The notes below the pieces were generated by a model. The model was not told where the DNA came from. It worked only from the letters and a program-made list of their open reading frames with translations, and ran no database searches. Shown piece after piece: positions 25,118 to 35,755 of a stretch of 64,000 nucleotides of DNA. A program made the translations under genes and the position numbers. The DNA lies in assembly GCA_938045805.1 (NCBI GenBank), contig CALIBL010000021.1, positions 94,553 through 158,552 on the forward strand, given 5' to 3'. This DNA comes from an uncultured Rubripirellula sp. (GTDB lineage: Bacteria; Planctomycetota; Planctomycetia; Pirellulales; Pirellulaceae). Each line of letters opens with the position of its first letter. Position 1 is the first letter of the stretch.

Positions 25118-26670
25118 GAGTTTCGTTCCCAATTGGTGCCATCTTTCTTATCTAGCAACGCGATACCAAGTTCCGTTAGTCGATTGCGGATAACATCCGC
25201 TGTAGCATAATCCTTATTGGCTCGCGCTTCTTTTCTTAGGTCGATTAGCAAATGCATTACTTCGTCAAGCAATTGGCTATCTGCTTCATCGTTTGCACCA
25301 CTGCCGAGCACAGGCTTGATAAATAAGCCCAGCACATTAGACAACTGTCGCAGAATACTTGTAGCGGTGATAAGCACTTGAACCTCGGTGCCGGTATCAG
25401 GACTGTTAGCACTAAGGTCATGCTGATCAATATGTCGATTGAGCGATCGAAGTAGATCAAAGAGACTACTTATGGCAGCGCCACTATTGAAGTCGTCATC
25501 CATAGCATCGTGGAATTTCGACCGCACCTCCTCTGTTCCTTGGAGGAGAGGGTGGTCACCTAGGGGTGCACTGCTCCCACTGCGTTGAGTGGTTGCTTCT
25601 AGTTCGTAAAAATCGCAGTTGGTTATTTCATGAAATCGTTCAAAGAAGCGATAAAAACCTTCTAGTGACGTACCAGCTTCCTGCAATCCTTCTTCGTTGT
25701 AGATAATCGTTGAGCGATAATGGGATCGCAGTAAAAAGAAGCGGATTCTCTCACCGGTGTGTCGGCGGATCACGGAGGAGAGGCCACCGTCACCCTTGCT
25801 TCGACTAATTTTTCCAGCGGATGTATCCTCAGTTGTTTCAGAGGTTTCTCGATCGCTTTTACCGCCCACTTTTCCTTTTTCACCGGCCCGCATCAGTCCG
25901 TTGTGCATCCAGTAGGTCGCCATTGGAGAGTCATGGCAGCAACCACTCTGTGCAAGTTCATTTTCGTGATGGGGAAACATTAGGTCCAAGCCACCGCCGT
26001 GAATGTCAAAGGTTTGGCCGAGGATTGAGTGGCTCATTGCGGAACATTCAATGTGCCAACCTGGTCGTCCTTTTCCCCAAGGGCTTTCCCAAGAAATCTC
26101 TTCCGGTTTGGCCTGTTTCCATAGTGCAAAATCGCCCGCAGATCGTTTCTTTGCTGCGGCTTCTCCCCCCTCACCCTGCTGTGCATCAGCACTTCGGTTG
26201 GATAACTGTCCGTACTGGGGGTCTCTGGAAACATCGAAAAATACATCCCCATCAACCGCGTAAGCAAAGCCTTTTTCTTCGAGGTCTGCAATGAATTTGA
26301 TGATGTGTTCGATGTGGTCTGTCGCGCGAGGCATGTAGTCAATTTGATTGACACCAAGTTCACGTAGATTGGCCAAGTAGTCTGCGGTCATCTCGGTTGC
26401 AATTTGGCTAACCGGAATACCTCGCTCCCGACTTTTCGCAATCAGTTTGTCATCAACATCAGTGATATTCACGACCCATGTCACGTCGTATCCGCTGTAG
26501 CGGAGGTAGCGTTTGATCGTATCAAAGATGACGGGGCCAACCATGTGACCGATGTGTGACTCGGCGTAAACTGTAGGGCCGCACAGATAAATGCCCACCT
26601 TAGGGGGATCAATTGGTTGAAAGACTTCTTTCGACTTGCTGAGGGTGTTGTAGACACGAATTTCAGGCAT
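25114..26670 (-). CDS. cysS: Cysteinyl-tRNA synthetase with atypical KMSKS loop
   Basis: A 518-residue class I synthetase. The zinc ligands are present in [17 protein letters not shown] and FPHHENE, and the HIGH motif reads HIGH in ESHIGHM. The KMSKS loop is replaced by KISRSKGD and is preceded by an insert of about 20 residues ([20 protein letters not shown]) not present in E. coli CysRS, where HNGF...GEKMSKSLGN is continuous. A second polar stretch lies near residue 180 ([14 protein letters not shown]). ATG at 26670 is preferred over an in-frame TTG at 26712. It is second in the ispF-cysS-ruvC-ruvA series, 235 bases downstream of ispF. Confidence 0.94.
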   Translation of the reverse strand: MPEIRVYNTLSKSKEVFQPIDPPKVGIYLCGPTVYAESHIGHMVGPVIFDTIKRYLRYSGYDVTWVVNITDVDDKLIAKSRERGIPVSQIATEMTADYLANLRELGVNQIDYMPRATDHIEHIIKFIADLEEKGFAYAVDGDVFFDVSRDPQYGQLSNRSADAQQGEGGEAAAKKRSAGDFALWKQAKPEEISWESPWGKGRPGWHIECSAMSHSILGQTFDIHGGGLDLMFPHHENELAQSGCCHDSPMATYWMHNGLMRAGEKGKVGGKSDRETSETTEDTSAGKISRSKGDGGLSSVIRRHTGERIRFFLLRSHYRSTIIYNEEGLQEAGTSLEGFYRFFERFHEITNCDFYELEATTQRSGSSAPLGDHPLLQGTEEVRSKFHDAMDDDFNSGAAISSLFDLLRSLNRHIDQHDLSANSPDTGTEVQVLITATSILRQLSNVLGLFIKPVLGSGANDEADSQLLDEVMHLLIDLRKEARANKDYATADVIRNRLTELGIALLDKKDGTNWERNS

Positions 26671-26905
26671 CGGATCGGCAAAAATAAGGGCAGGTACAAT
26701 GCAAGCAAACAATCTTGTGAATGATCACTCGCGCGGCATTTCTAGACGAACTCTAATAGCTCGGTTTGGCTCAAAAAAATCTTGCCAAGGTTCACAACAC
26801 AGATCAGCGATCCGTGTTCAGTTGAGTGAGCAAAGAAAGATTATAGGGCGGTTTCTCTGTTTTGAAGAGATCGATTTCATTCATCATTTACACTCGGGCA
26901 GAGGG

Positions 26906-27406
26906 TCAAGTACCAGCCAATAAAACGACCACTCGGGCGGAGATCGCTTCTCCACGTCCCACAGCATCCACCTTTTCCCCCGTCTTGGCTTTGATTCCAA
27001 GTTGCTGGGGAGTAATTCCCATCTGCGTCGCAAGTTCTTTTTTCATTTGATCGATGTGTGGAGCCATTTTCGGTTTTTCGGCTAGAACGACACAGTCAAT
27101 ATTTACGATCGCCATTTTCTGAGAGTTCAGACGCCGAATTGCTTCGCCAAGAAAATCGGCGCTGTCGCGATTTTTATTCCGCTCGGCATTATCGGGAAAA
27201 AGTCGGCCGATGTCAGGCTCGCTTAGTGCACCTAAGATCGCGTCGGTGAGGGCATGCATGAGAACGTCCGCGTCACTGTGCCCTACCGCATGGGAGCCGC
27301 AATCAATCCAAATCCCTCCAATTTTGAGCTTCCCACCCGTCTCGAGGCGATGAGTGTCAAATCCGAGTCCAATCCGTAATACCGGGAGATTGATTTGGTT
27401 TGTCAT
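26906..27406 (-). CDS. ispF: 2-C-methyl-D-erythritol 2,4-cyclodiphosphate synthase
   Basis: A 166-residue enzyme of the MEP isoprenoid pathway that cyclises CDP-methylerythritol 2-phosphate with loss of CMP. Metal ligands D17-x-H19 (GFDTHR) and the downstream histidine in GHSDADVLMHALTDAILGAL are intact, and GEKVDAVGRGEAISA near the end is the family signature. ATG at 27406. It is the first gene of a minus-strand group and faces the ABC ATPase gene across a 190-base divergent region containing a long inverted repeat. Confidence 0.96.
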   Translation of the reverse strand: MTNQINLPVLRIGLGFDTHRLETGGKLKIGGIWIDCGSHAVGHSDADVLMHALTDAILGALSEPDIGRLFPDNAERNKNRDSADFLGEAIRRLNSQKMAIVNIDCVVLAEKPKMAPHIDQMKKELATQMGITPQQLGIKAKTGEKVDAVGRGEAISARVVVLLAGT

Positions 27407-27432
27407 TGGAATTTAGTCACTGATTTGAGGAT

Positions 27433-27464
27433 AGATTCATTCAAAGTATCTGATGAATGAATCT
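27433..27464. promoter_or_regulatory. Perfect 11-bp inverted repeat in the ispF/ABC divergent region
   Basis: AGATTCATTCA at 27433-27443 is exactly complementary to TGAATGAATCT at 27454-27464, with a 10-base spacer. It lies 27 bases upstream of the ispF start, so it is either a regulator-binding palindrome or a hairpin in the ispF leader. There is no T-run, so a terminator is unlikely. Confidence 0.5.
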
Positions 27465-27597
27465 CAGCGAGCAAGTGTTAACGTATTGTGAAACGGAGTG
27501 TGATTTGGGGACAGATATCCCGTGCGCCCCATCTAACTCTTTTTTAAGTTGACCCTACAATACGTTCTCGAGAAACATTTCAGAAGTGTTGGTTGAT

Positions 27598-28584
27598 ATG
27601 TCCATTATTGAAGTCAAGCAATTAACTAAATCCTATCGGGTCTACAAGAAGCGGGAGGGTTTGAGAGAGAGTATCCGAGGGATTTTTCGGAGGCAGTATG
27701 AGGATGTTCACGCAGTTGCAGGAATCGATCTCAGTGTTGAGCAAGGTGAATTCGTCGCGTTCCTTGGTCCAAACGGTGCTGGAAAAACAACGACACTTAA
27801 ATTGCTCAGCGGAGTGATCAATCCCACCAGCGGTACGGCGCATGTGATGGGATTCACTCCGTGGCAGAGAAAGAATGATTACCGACGCAGGTTTGCTCTA
27901 GTGATGGGGCAGAAGAATCAGTTGTGGTGGGATCTGCCAGCAAGGGAGTCCTACCGCCTTCATCAACAGATCTACTCGGTGCCCGAGGATGAGTTTAAGA
28001 AAACGTTGCAAGAATTGACCGATTTGCTAGATGTTGAGCGTTTGCTTGGGCAGCCGGTTCGTGAATTGTCTCTCGGTGAACGCATGAAAATGGAGTTGAT
28101 TGCGGCGTTACTACATCGGCCAGAGGTATTGTTCCTTGACGAACCCACTATTGGTCTCGATGTGATTGCGCAACACAACATTCAAAAGTTCCTGAATTAT
28201 TATCAAGATAAGTCTGGAATGACGGTCCTTCTTACCAGTCATTACATGAAGGATGTTGCAGCATTATGCAAACGAGTGGTTATCATTGCCCGTGGCTTAA
28301 TTCAATACGATGGATCACTCGCCGGGGTGATTGATCAGTTCTCAGGCCATAAGTTGTTGACTTTTGAATTCGCCGATACCCACCGACCAGACCTGCGATC
28401 TTTTGGTGAGGTGTTACAGGAGACATGGCCGAAGATTCAGATTCGCGTCGCGCGGAGCGAGGTTCCACGAGTGTTAGGGGAGGTTCTTCGAGATCACCCG
28501 ATTGAAGATGTTTCCGTCGAAGATGTTCCACTCGAAGAGGTGATTGCTACGATGTTTCGCGATTCGTCCTCACCGTCAGTTTGA
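27598..28584 (+). CDS. ABC transporter ATP-binding protein, ABC-2 exporter type
   Basis: A 328-residue nucleotide-binding subunit. Walker A GPNGAGKT is at 57-64, the signature is LSLGERMKMEL, and Walker B is VLFLDEPTIGLD. The long N-terminal insert (KKREGLRESIRGIFRRQYEDVHAV) and the VMGQKNQLWWDLPARESYRL Q-loop region are typical of the ATPases that pair with ABC-2/DUF990-type permeases. The last 80 residues form a small regulatory domain. ATG at 27598 is preferred over GTG at 27586. Such ATPases are usually followed by one or two permease genes; here no complete permease follows. Substrate unknown. Confidence 0.9.
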   Translation: MSIIEVKQLTKSYRVYKKREGLRESIRGIFRRQYEDVHAVAGIDLSVEQGEFVAFLGPNGAGKTTTLKLLSGVINPTSGTAHVMGFTPWQRKNDYRRRFALVMGQKNQLWWDLPARESYRLHQQIYSVPEDEFKKTLQELTDLLDVERLLGQPVRELSLGERMKMELIAALLHRPEVLFLDEPTIGLDVIAQHNIQKFLNYYQDKSGMTVLLTSHYMKDVAALCKRVVIIARGLIQYDGSLAGVIDQFSGHKLLTFEFADTHRPDLRSFGEVLQETWPKIQIRVARSEVPRVLGEVLRDHPIEDVSVEDVPLEEVIATMFRDSSSPSV

Positions 28585-28603
28585 TGTAGATGAGTTAGAG
28601 TGA

Positions 28604-28753
28604 ATGAGTGACTTCTTTCGTTTTGCTCAGTTATCTATTGTGTTGCGTTCGAAGAAGCATGCATATCGCCTTCAGTTCATCTTTATGATTATCTTCTTCT
28701 ATTTATTTCATTGGGAGCGGCTCGCGCGGCGTTCATATTTAGCATGTCACTAA
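28604..28753 (+). pseudogene. Possible N-terminal remnant of an ABC-2 permease
   Basis: A 49-codon frame begins 19 bases after the ATPase stop. Its product opens with a basic amphipathic segment (FRFAQLSIVLRSKKHAYRLQ), then a hydrophobic stretch (FIFMIIFFYLF), then polar residues and a stop inside the start of the next gene. This matches the beginning of ABC-2/DUF990 permeases, where the first membrane helix follows a short cytoplasmic leader. It could be a deletion remnant, a small membrane protein, or chance. Confidence 0.28.
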
Positions 28754-30564
28754 TCTCCGTAGAAAATGTTTCCATCGGTTTTCGAGGGCCTTCCTTGCTC
28801 GATGATGTTTCAGCAGTCATTGAGCCCAAACAAAGAATCGGCTTGCTTGGTAGGAATGGCGCCGGGAAGACCACTCTGATGCGCTTGCTATGCGGTGAGA
28901 TACAGCCTGACCATGGTGTGATTACAGTGAGCCCAAATCGCAAGATTGCAAGGCTCGTGCAGGACGTTCCTAAAAACCTTGGCGGGACCATTCAAGACAT
29001 CGTTCTTGAATCTCAAAAGCAAAGGGCGAGTCGAGACGACTGGGACCAGGCTGCGTGGGAAGTTGAGCATGCGGTCGATCGTACACTCTCTAAAATGGAA
29101 CTTGATCCAAACGCTGAGTTCTCAACTCTTTCAAGTGGAATGAAACGCCGTGTGCTTCTTGCCGCCGCGATTGCTGGAGAGCCGGATTTGCTTTTGCTTG
29201 ATGAGCCAACCAATCATTTAGATATTCCGTCGATTCTTTGGTTGGAGAAGTTTCTGCAAGGCTGGAATGGAACGATTTTATTTGTGACGCATGATCGGTC
29301 GTTCCTCCAGAAATTGGCTAACCGTATTTGGGAAATCGATCGCGGTCGGCTATTCGACTGGTCATGCGACTATCCAACTTTTCTTGTCCGGAAAGAGCAA
29401 GCATTAGCAGCTGAAGACAAGCAGAATGCATTGTTTGATAAAAGACTTGCTCAGGAGGAAGCTTGGATCAGGCAGGGTATCAAAGCGAGGAGAACACGTA
29501 ATGAAGGACGCGTTAAAGCTTTGAAAGAGATGCGTCTTCAGCGACAGGAGAGAAGGAGTAAAGTTGGTAAGGCTAAGCTGAAAATTCAGGAAGCGGATCG
29601 TACCGGTGCTCTTGTTGCAGATATCGAAGATGCGACATTTGCCTACGCTGATCGTACGATCGTGAAGGATTTTACAGCCGCGATCATGCGAGGTGATAAG
29701 GTTGGTTTGATCGGCCCCAATGGGGCTGGAAAGACAACCTTGTTAAAGTTAATTCTCGGTGAGATCAGTCCGCAGCAAGGAAGCGTAAAGCTTGGAACAA
29801 ATCTGCAAGTTGCATACTTCGATCAGCTTAGAGATACCCTTGATCCTGAGCAAACAGTGCAGGAGTGCGTCGGTGAGGGTAGTGATAAAGTTGTTATTGG
29901 AGGTCAGTCCAAGCACATCTTGGGGTATCTGCAAGATTTTCTATTCTCGCCTGAACGAGCGAGAACTTTGGTTAAATTTCTTTCCGGCGGAGAACGGAAC
30001 CGCGCACTGTTAGCGAAACTGATGACCAAGCCGGCAAATGTCATTGTGCTTGATGAGCCGACCAACGACCTCGATAGCGAGACTTTGGAGTTATTAGAGG
30101 AACAATTGGTAGCGTTTGATGGGACTCTCTTGATCGTAAGTCACGATCGAACATTTTTGAATAATGTTGTCACCAGCACCCTTGTTTTTGAAGGCGGTGC
30201 TGTGAACGAATATGTCGGCGGATATGACGATTGGCAGTCCGCGGTGCGCAGACGCGAAGAAGCCGTTCACGATGAGGGTAAGACTGCACTTAGCAAGAAG
30301 AAGCCCACAGCTGAAAAGGAGAAGCCTCGCCAAGTCGTTGCTTCTAGGTTGTCCTATATGGAGAAGAAAGAGCTAGAAGAACTTCCTATTCAGATCGAAG
30401 CTCTAGAATCCCAAGTGCAAGCCATTCATGATCGCATGAGCGATCCGACGTATTACCAACGGCCAAGTGATGAGCTATCGGCTGACGCATTAGAGCTCAA
30501 GCAGTTGGAGGGAAGTTTGGCAGAATTTTATGCGAAATGGGAGCAGCTGGAATCACGAGCTTAG
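28744..30564 (+). CDS. uup: ABC-F family ATPase, Uup-like
   Basis: A 606-residue soluble protein with two ABC ATPase domains and no membrane segment. The first Walker A is GRNGAGKT at 36-43 with signature LSSGMKRRVLLA and Walker B LLLLDEPTNHLDI; the second is GPNGAGKT with LSGGERNRALLA and VIVLDEPTNDLDS. The inter-domain linker (EAWIRQGIKARRTRNEGRVKAL) and a C-terminal charged coiled coil (ELEELPIQIEALESQVQ) are hallmarks of Uup. Uup-type ABC-F proteins act on ribosomes or branched DNA rather than in transport. ATG at 28744 is chosen; an upstream in-frame TTG at 28711 is less likely. Confidence 0.92.
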   Translation: MSLISVENVSIGFRGPSLLDDVSAVIEPKQRIGLLGRNGAGKTTLMRLLCGEIQPDHGVITVSPNRKIARLVQDVPKNLGGTIQDIVLESQKQRASRDDWDQAAWEVEHAVDRTLSKMELDPNAEFSTLSSGMKRRVLLAAAIAGEPDLLLLDEPTNHLDIPSILWLEKFLQGWNGTILFVTHDRSFLQKLANRIWEIDRGRLFDWSCDYPTFLVRKEQALAAEDKQNALFDKRLAQEEAWIRQGIKARRTRNEGRVKALKEMRLQRQERRSKVGKAKLKIQEADRTGALVADIEDATFAYADRTIVKDFTAAIMRGDKVGLIGPNGAGKTTLLKLILGEISPQQGSVKLGTNLQVAYFDQLRDTLDPEQTVQECVGEGSDKVVIGGQSKHILGYLQDFLFSPERARTLVKFLSGGERNRALLAKLMTKPANVIVLDEPTNDLDSETLELLEEQLVAFDGTLLIVSHDRTFLNNVVTSTLVFEGGAVNEYVGGYDDWQSAVRRREEAVHDEGKTALSKKKPTAEKEKPRQVVASRLSYMEKKELEELPIQIEALESQVQAIHDRMSDPTYYQRPSDELSADALELKQLEGSLAEFYAKWEQLESRA

Positions 30565-30573
30565 TGAATGAAT

Positions 30574-30604
30574 ACCCTGTTTTGCGGATATCTTCAGGGT
30601 TTTC
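30574..30604 (+). terminator. Possible weak terminator after the ABC-F gene
   Basis: ACCCTG at 30574-30579 pairs with CAGGGT at 30595-30600 around a 15-base loop, followed by TTTTC. The stem is short, so it may be only a weak terminator. Confidence 0.4.
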
Positions 30605-30732
30605 GTGAGGACCCAGCGAATTCTAATCGACGCTAAGTATTCTGTTAAACTTTAAGACGGCTTGGGTGTGGCATTTCGGTACCACACTGCCCTGCCCTAC
30701 GATGCCGTCGGTAATATCTTCGTTCGGGAAAA

Positions 30733-33700
30733 ATGGAGCGGTTATTTTCTTCCATGTTCACTTTTGATCGAGCATTAGCCAACTCCGGTTGGCGAGTTGG
30801 AATCTTATTGATCACACTCCTTTTCACGGGTTCTCAGGACCTTCGTACCTGTAGCGGAGCTGTGGCTTCGGGCGAAGTTGATTTTAATAGTCAGATTAGG
30901 CCAATTCTGTCATCGGCTTGTTTTGCGTGTCACGGTCCGGATGAAAGCGAGCGGGCAGCAGGCTTGAGACTCGATACGGCTGAAGGTTCGCTACAGGATT
31001 TGGGTGGTTACTCCGCAATTGTTGCGGGTGATCCCGATTCAAGTGAATTGTTGAAGAGAGTCCTTTCGGAAGATCCTGACTTCAGAATGCCTCCTCCTGA
31101 GAGCGGGTCGGCTCTTACGCAGCAACAAGTAGCAGTTCTCAGCCGATGGATCGAGCAGGGTGCTAAGTATGCGGAACATTGGTCTTACATTTCACCGAGA
31201 AGGCCGACTCCTCCTGAGATGACGAGCCATGGTTGGGGGGAAAATGAGATAGATAGATTTGTTCTCTCAAAGCTTTCAGACCAAGGACTCCAACCTAGTC
31301 AATCCGCTGATCGACTTACGTTAGCGAGGAGGTTGTCGCTTGATTTAGTGGGGTTGCCACCAACTTGGCAAGAAGCGGAGTATTTTCTTAACGACCAGAG
31401 CTCGAATGCATACGAAAAATATGTCGATTCGTTGCTAAAGAGAGATACATTTGGTGAGCGTTGGGCTCATGTATGGCTCGATCTCGCTCGATACGCCGAT
31501 TCGGCAGGATACGCTGATGATCCACCGCGAACGATTTGGGCTTATCGTGATTATGTCATCAAATCCCTGAATGATAATAAGCCATTTGATCAATTCACAA
31601 TTGAGCAGATTGCTGGGGATCTACTTCCCAACCCTAGCTCTTCGGAATTGATCGCGACGGCATTCCATCGGAACACCTTAACCAATAATGAGGGAGGAAC
31701 AAACGACGAAGAATTTCGGAACGTTGCTGTAGTGGACCGTGTTAATACCACAATGTCTGTTTGGATGGGAACGACCATCGCCTGTGCACAATGTCATACA
31801 CATAAATACGATCCCCTAACGCAGAAAGAGTACTTTGAGTTATTTTCGTTTTTTAACAATTCTCAAGATGCGGATCGGCGAGATGAAAGTCCTCTTCATG
31901 AAGTTTGGACTGAAGCACAGATTGAGACCAAAGAGAAGTTGAAACACCAGCATGAGCGTTTGCTTGAAAAACTCAAAGTGGTAACACCTGAAATTGCTGA
32001 AGCTCAACAAAGCTGGATTAGTTCATTAAGCCTCGAACCGGATTGGAAATATCTTCGGCCCTCCAGCGTTGCCTCTGAGAGACCGGTTGCCATTATTGAA
32101 GACGACGGATGGGTTCGGCTGACAGAATCTGACGTAGACACCGATTCAATGGAGGTTCGCTGTGCAATTGATCCGCTCAGTATCACAGGGCTAAAGATCC
32201 AAGTCGCCGATTCGCAAAGGCGTAATTTTGTGCTCAGTGAAATCACAGCGAGGTGGGAACCGACCGAGAAAAATGTGGTGAATGCTCAATTTGTCCGAGT
32301 CGAACTGCCTGGCAATCAAAAGATGATTCACTTGGCAGAAATAGAGGCTTACGGTGGAGATCTTAATCATGCATTGGCAGGGCAAGCTACGCAGAGTTCA
32401 ACCGACTTTGGCGGTAATGCTGCTTACGTTAATGATGGAAATACCGATGGAAATTTCAATAATCTCTCAGTGACACATACTGCAGTCAGCGACAGTCCTT
32501 GGATTGAGATTGATCTGGGTAAAGAACAAGATGTTGACCGACTGGTCCTGTGGAATCGCACAGACGGAGGGGAGGGAATCGTCAATCGACTGCAGGGTTA
32601 TCGGGTTTCATTGTTAGATGCCAATCGAAAGGTAGTTTGGTCGAGAAGTCCTGATCGTGTTCCGAGTCCATCGCGTGAATTTCTGATCGATGGAACACGA
32701 GATCTTCGCTTCTCAGTCGCTCTGGGAAATCATGAGCAAACCGGTTTTCCCGCATCATCAACAATCAATCCAAAATCACTGTCCGATGCTGGTTGGGCCG
32801 TGGGTCCTTATATTGGGCAGCAGCATGAGCTGACTATGGTATTTGCCGAGCCACATGCTCTCCCGAAAGGTGAGTTAGTTATTCGATTGGAGCATCAGTC
32901 AAAGCATCCTAAGCACCTTATCGACCATTTTCGCGTTGCCGTGACCGGTGGCGAGAACTTGCAAGAGTGGGCAGGAGTGCCGGAGAATCTCCGACGGATC
33001 TTGAACTCTGGCAGTTACAAGACGGACAGTAATCATGAATCCATGGTGATGGATTATTACCTCCAGATTACGCCGCTTCTTGGGAAAGAGAGAGAGCAGC
33101 TTGAGTCGATAGCTAAGCAGCTTGCAGAGCTGAAGCCATACACGACGGCTCCTATTATGCGCGAGCTTGAAGATGGGAAAAAACGAGCAACGCGAGTGCA
33201 AATTCGCGGAAATTACCTCAACACCGAAGATGATGAAGTTAATAGCGGGATACCAGCAGCGTTTCATGAATTGTCTGTTGAGGGTCAGCCAACCCGTCTT
33301 GATCTCGCTCGTTGGCTGGTCGATGAGAACAATCCCTTAACTGCTCGTGTCATTGCAAACCGCCATTGGGAGCAGTTGATGGGAGTCGGAATCGTTGCAA
33401 CGAGCGAAGAGTTTGGTTCGCAAGGTGATCTGCCAACACATCCCGAATTGCTCGATTGGTTGGCGATGGAGTTGATGGAATCAGGGTGGGATTTAAAACA
33501 TCTCATCAAAAAGATTGTCATGTCCGCAACTTATCAGCAGACTTCCCTAGTTACTGATTCATTGCTGGAAAGTGATCCCGGAAATCGCTTCTACGCCCGC
33601 GGTCCTCGCTTTAGAGCGTCAGCTGAAGTCATTCGTGATCAAGCATTATTTGTTTCGGGTCTATTGAGTACGAAGATGTATGGTCCACCGGTGAATCCAC

Positions 33701-34230
33701 CTCAACCACAGCTTGGCTTGAGAGCTGCTTTTGGTTCTGGGACGGATTGGCAAACGAGTAAGGGAGATGATCGGTACCGTCGTGGTATCTACACCACGTG
33801 GCGTCGATCGAGTCCGTATCCATCCATGGCTCAGTTTGACGCACCGAATCGAGAGGTTTGTACGGTCAAGCGGATTCGCACGAATACTCCTCTGCAGGCT
33901 TTGGTGACCCTTAATGATCCAGTTTATATCGAAGCGGCGCAGTCCTTTGCTCGTAATTTGCTCGCCGGTTCTGATAACACTTCGCAGCGTATCGAAGCTG
34001 CATTTAAGGCAGCGTTGATAAGGATGCCGAGAAGAAATGAAGTTGATCGAATGGAGAAACTTTATGCGGACGTTTACAAAGTGTATGAAGCAAATCCAGA
34101 GTCAGCCATGAAAATAGCGACCGACCCCTTGGGGCCTCTTCCAAAGAATATGGATATTTTGGAGGCAGCAGCTTGGACGGTGGTTGCGAATGTGATTTTG
34201 AATCTCGATGAGATTCTTATGAAAAGGTGA
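30733..34230 (+). CDS. Exported PSCyt1/DUF1549/DUF1553 planctomycete protein with F5/8-like insert
   Basis: A 1165-residue protein with an N-terminal leader and a planctomycete cytochrome c domain bearing C63-FA-C66-H67 in CFACHGPD, then DUF1549 (about 165-370, with [17 protein letters not shown] and [11 protein letters not shown], a second CxxCH), an inserted discoidin/F5-8-like region (about 510-660, [36 protein letters not shown]), and DUF1553 (about 855-1110, [37 protein letters not shown] and [24 protein letters not shown]). These proteins are hallmark planctomycete products thought to act with DUF1501 partners in extracytoplasmic breakdown of complex substrates, but no reaction is established. 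ATG at 30733; its stop overlaps the next gene's GTG (GTGA). Confidence 0.92.
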   Translation: MERLFSSMFTFDRALANSGWRVGILLITLLFTGSQDLRTCSGAVASGEVDFNSQIRPILSSACFACHGPDESERAAGLRLDTAEGSLQDLGGYSAIVAGDPDSSELLKRVLSEDPDFRMPPPESGSALTQQQVAVLSRWIEQGAKYAEHWSYISPRRPTPPEMTSHGWGENEIDRFVLSKLSDQGLQPSQSADRLTLARRLSLDLVGLPPTWQEAEYFLNDQSSNAYEKYVDSLLKRDTFGERWAHVWLDLARYADSAGYADDPPRTIWAYRDYVIKSLNDNKPFDQFTIEQIAGDLLPNPSSSELIATAFHRNTLTNNEGGTNDEEFRNVAVVDRVNTTMSVWMGTTIACAQCHTHKYDPLTQKEYFELFSFFNNSQDADRRDESPLHEVWTEAQIETKEKLKHQHERLLEKLKVVTPEIAEAQQSWISSLSLEPDWKYLRPSSVASERPVAIIEDDGWVRLTESDVDTDSMEVRCAIDPLSITGLKIQVADSQRRNFVLSEITARWEPTEKNVVNAQFVRVELPGNQKMIHLAEIEAYGGDLNHALAGQATQSSTDFGGNAAYVNDGNTDGNFNNLSVTHTAVSDSPWIEIDLGKEQDVDRLVLWNRTDGGEGIVNRLQGYRVSLLDANRKVVWSRSPDRVPSPSREFLIDGTRDLRFSVALGNHEQTGFPASSTINPKSLSDAGWAVGPYIGQQHELTMVFAEPHALPKGELVIRLEHQSKHPKHLIDHFRVAVTGGENLQEWAGVPENLRRILNSGSYKTDSNHESMVMDYYLQITPLLGKEREQLESIAKQLAELKPYTTAPIMRELEDGKKRATRVQIRGNYLNTEDDEVNSGIPAAFHELSVEGQPTRLDLARWLVDENNPLTARVIANRHWEQLMGVGIVATSEEFGSQGDLPTHPELLDWLAMELMESGWDLKHLIKKIVMSATYQQTSLVTDSLLESDPGNRFYARGPRFRASAEVIRDQALFVSGLLSTKMYGPPVNPPQPQLGLRAAFGSGTDWQTSKGDDRYRRGIYTTWRRSSPYPSMAQFDAPNREVCTVKRIRTNTPLQALVTLNDPVYIEAAQSFARNLLAGSDNTSQRIEAAFKAALIRMPRRNEVDRMEKLYADVYKVYEANPESAMKIATDPLGPLPKNMDILEAAAWTVVANVILNLDEILMKR

Positions 34231-34238
34231 GATGCGAG

Positions 34239-35705
34239 ATGAACAATCGATTTGATCGAACAGTCGATGCACTAGCAAGTTTGCAGGACCGTACCCGTCG
34301 TCATTTTTTAGCTCAATCAACAGCGGGGATTGGAGCTTTGGCCTTGAGTCAATTTGCTGAGGCACAAAACGCGAATCAGGACACTGTTAATCCGCTTAGT
34401 CCGAAGCAGCCACCACTCGTCTCGAAAGCAAAACGTGTTATTTATTTGCACATGACGGGATCCCCTCCCAATCTTGATTTGTTTGATCACAAGCCGGAAT
34501 TAAGCAAAAGGGATGGCGAAGATTGTCCGGATGAATTTCTACAAGGAAGGGAATTTGCTTTCACCAAAGGAGTACCCAAGCTAATGGGATCGCCTCGGTC
34601 GTGGGCGCAGGTAGGCGAGAATGGCCTTTGGATGTCAGATGCGGTCCCTCATTTTCATGAAGTAGCAGATGAAATGTGCATCGTGCATTCGATGTACACC
34701 GATCAGTTTAATCACGCCCCAGCTGAACTCTTGGTTTACACAGGGTCTCCGCGATCTGGGCGACCTTCGATGGGGTCATGGGTGACCTACGGATTAGGCA
34801 GTGAGAATGAAAATCTTCCAGGATTCGTTGTGCTGATTTCAAGTGGAGTTCAGCCCAACGGAGGCAAGAACTCTTTTGGTAGTGGCTTCCTGCCATCGGT
34901 TTATCAGGGTGTTCAATGTCGCTCGAAGGGTGACCCAGTTCTTTATGCGTCGAATCCTTCGGGAATGGACCGTTCAATGCGTCGCATGACGCTCGATGCC
35001 CTCAGTGATCTCAATCAGGTACAGGCACAAGAAATGGGTCACCCAGAGACGATGACCCGGATCTCTCAATATGAATTAGCGTTTCGAATGCAAATGTCCG
35101 TGCCAGAAGTGATGGATATCTCCCAGGAATCACAAGAGACGCTCGATGCATACGGCGCCGTCCCCGGCGCAGCGAGCTTGGCAAATAATTGTTTGCTCGC
35201 TAGGCGTTTGACGGAGGCCGGTGTGCGTTTCGTTCAGTTGTTTGATTGGGGATGGGATTTTCACGGAACTGGCGCGGATACGGGTCTGAAAGATGGGCTC
35301 ACCAATAAGTGTGCTACGATGGATCGTCCTGTCGCTGCTTTAATCAAGGATTTAAAGCAGCGAGGACTCTTGGACGAAACGCTTATCGTCTGGGGAGGGG
35401 AGTTCGGACGCACGCCGTTCAGAGAGGGAAGAACTGCCGGTGGAAAGATTCTCGGTCGTGATCATTATCCCGATGTATTCACGATGTGGATGGCCGGTGG
35501 AGGGGTCAAGGGAGGATTTGAATACGGACGTTCCGATGATCTCGGATTCAAGGTCGCCGAGAATCCGGTTCACGTGCATGATTTGCAGGCGACTCTATTG
35601 CATCAGTTGGGGTTCAATCATGAACGACTCACTTACCGATTCCAAGGTCGAGATTATCGACTCACAGATGTTCACGGGCGAGTGATACATGATTTACTCC
35701 TTTAG
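34239..35705 (+). CDS. Tat-exported DUF1501 protein
   Basis: About 488 residues. The N-terminus has a twin-arginine signal (RTRRHFLAQSTAGIGALALSQFAEAQ), so it is exported folded. The DUF1501 family has an alkaline-phosphatase-like fold; visible motifs are YLHMTGSPPNLDLFDHKPEL, PHFHEVADEM, FGRTPFREG and GRDHYPDVFTMWMAGGGVKGG. ATG at 34239 is favoured, with AAGGTGAG about eight bases upstream; GTG at 34227 overlaps the stop of the preceding gene. The DUF1549/DUF1553-DUF1501 pair is a recurrent planctomycete operon. Hydrolytic activity is inferred from the fold. Confidence 0.93.
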   Translation: MNNRFDRTVDALASLQDRTRRHFLAQSTAGIGALALSQFAEAQNANQDTVNPLSPKQPPLVSKAKRVIYLHMTGSPPNLDLFDHKPELSKRDGEDCPDEFLQGREFAFTKGVPKLMGSPRSWAQVGENGLWMSDAVPHFHEVADEMCIVHSMYTDQFNHAPAELLVYTGSPRSGRPSMGSWVTYGLGSENENLPGFVVLISSGVQPNGGKNSFGSGFLPSVYQGVQCRSKGDPVLYASNPSGMDRSMRRMTLDALSDLNQVQAQEMGHPETMTRISQYELAFRMQMSVPEVMDISQESQETLDAYGAVPGAASLANNCLLARRLTEAGVRFVQLFDWGWDFHGTGADTGLKDGLTNKCATMDRPVAALIKDLKQRGLLDETLIVWGGEFGRTPFREGRTAGGKILGRDHYPDVFTMWMAGGGVKGGFEYGRSDDLGFKVAENPVHVHDLQATLLHQLGFNHERLTYRFQGRDYRLTDVHGRVIHDLLL

Positions 35706-35755
35706 CAGCTGAACAGGCTTAGTTGATGAATTGAGATTTTCAGGAGTCTTAAGAG

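Noticed and set aside
25821..26294. Plus-strand open frame of 157 codons inside cysS
   Set aside because: It lies opposite well-conserved CysRS coding sequence, including the zinc-binding region, and has no family features.
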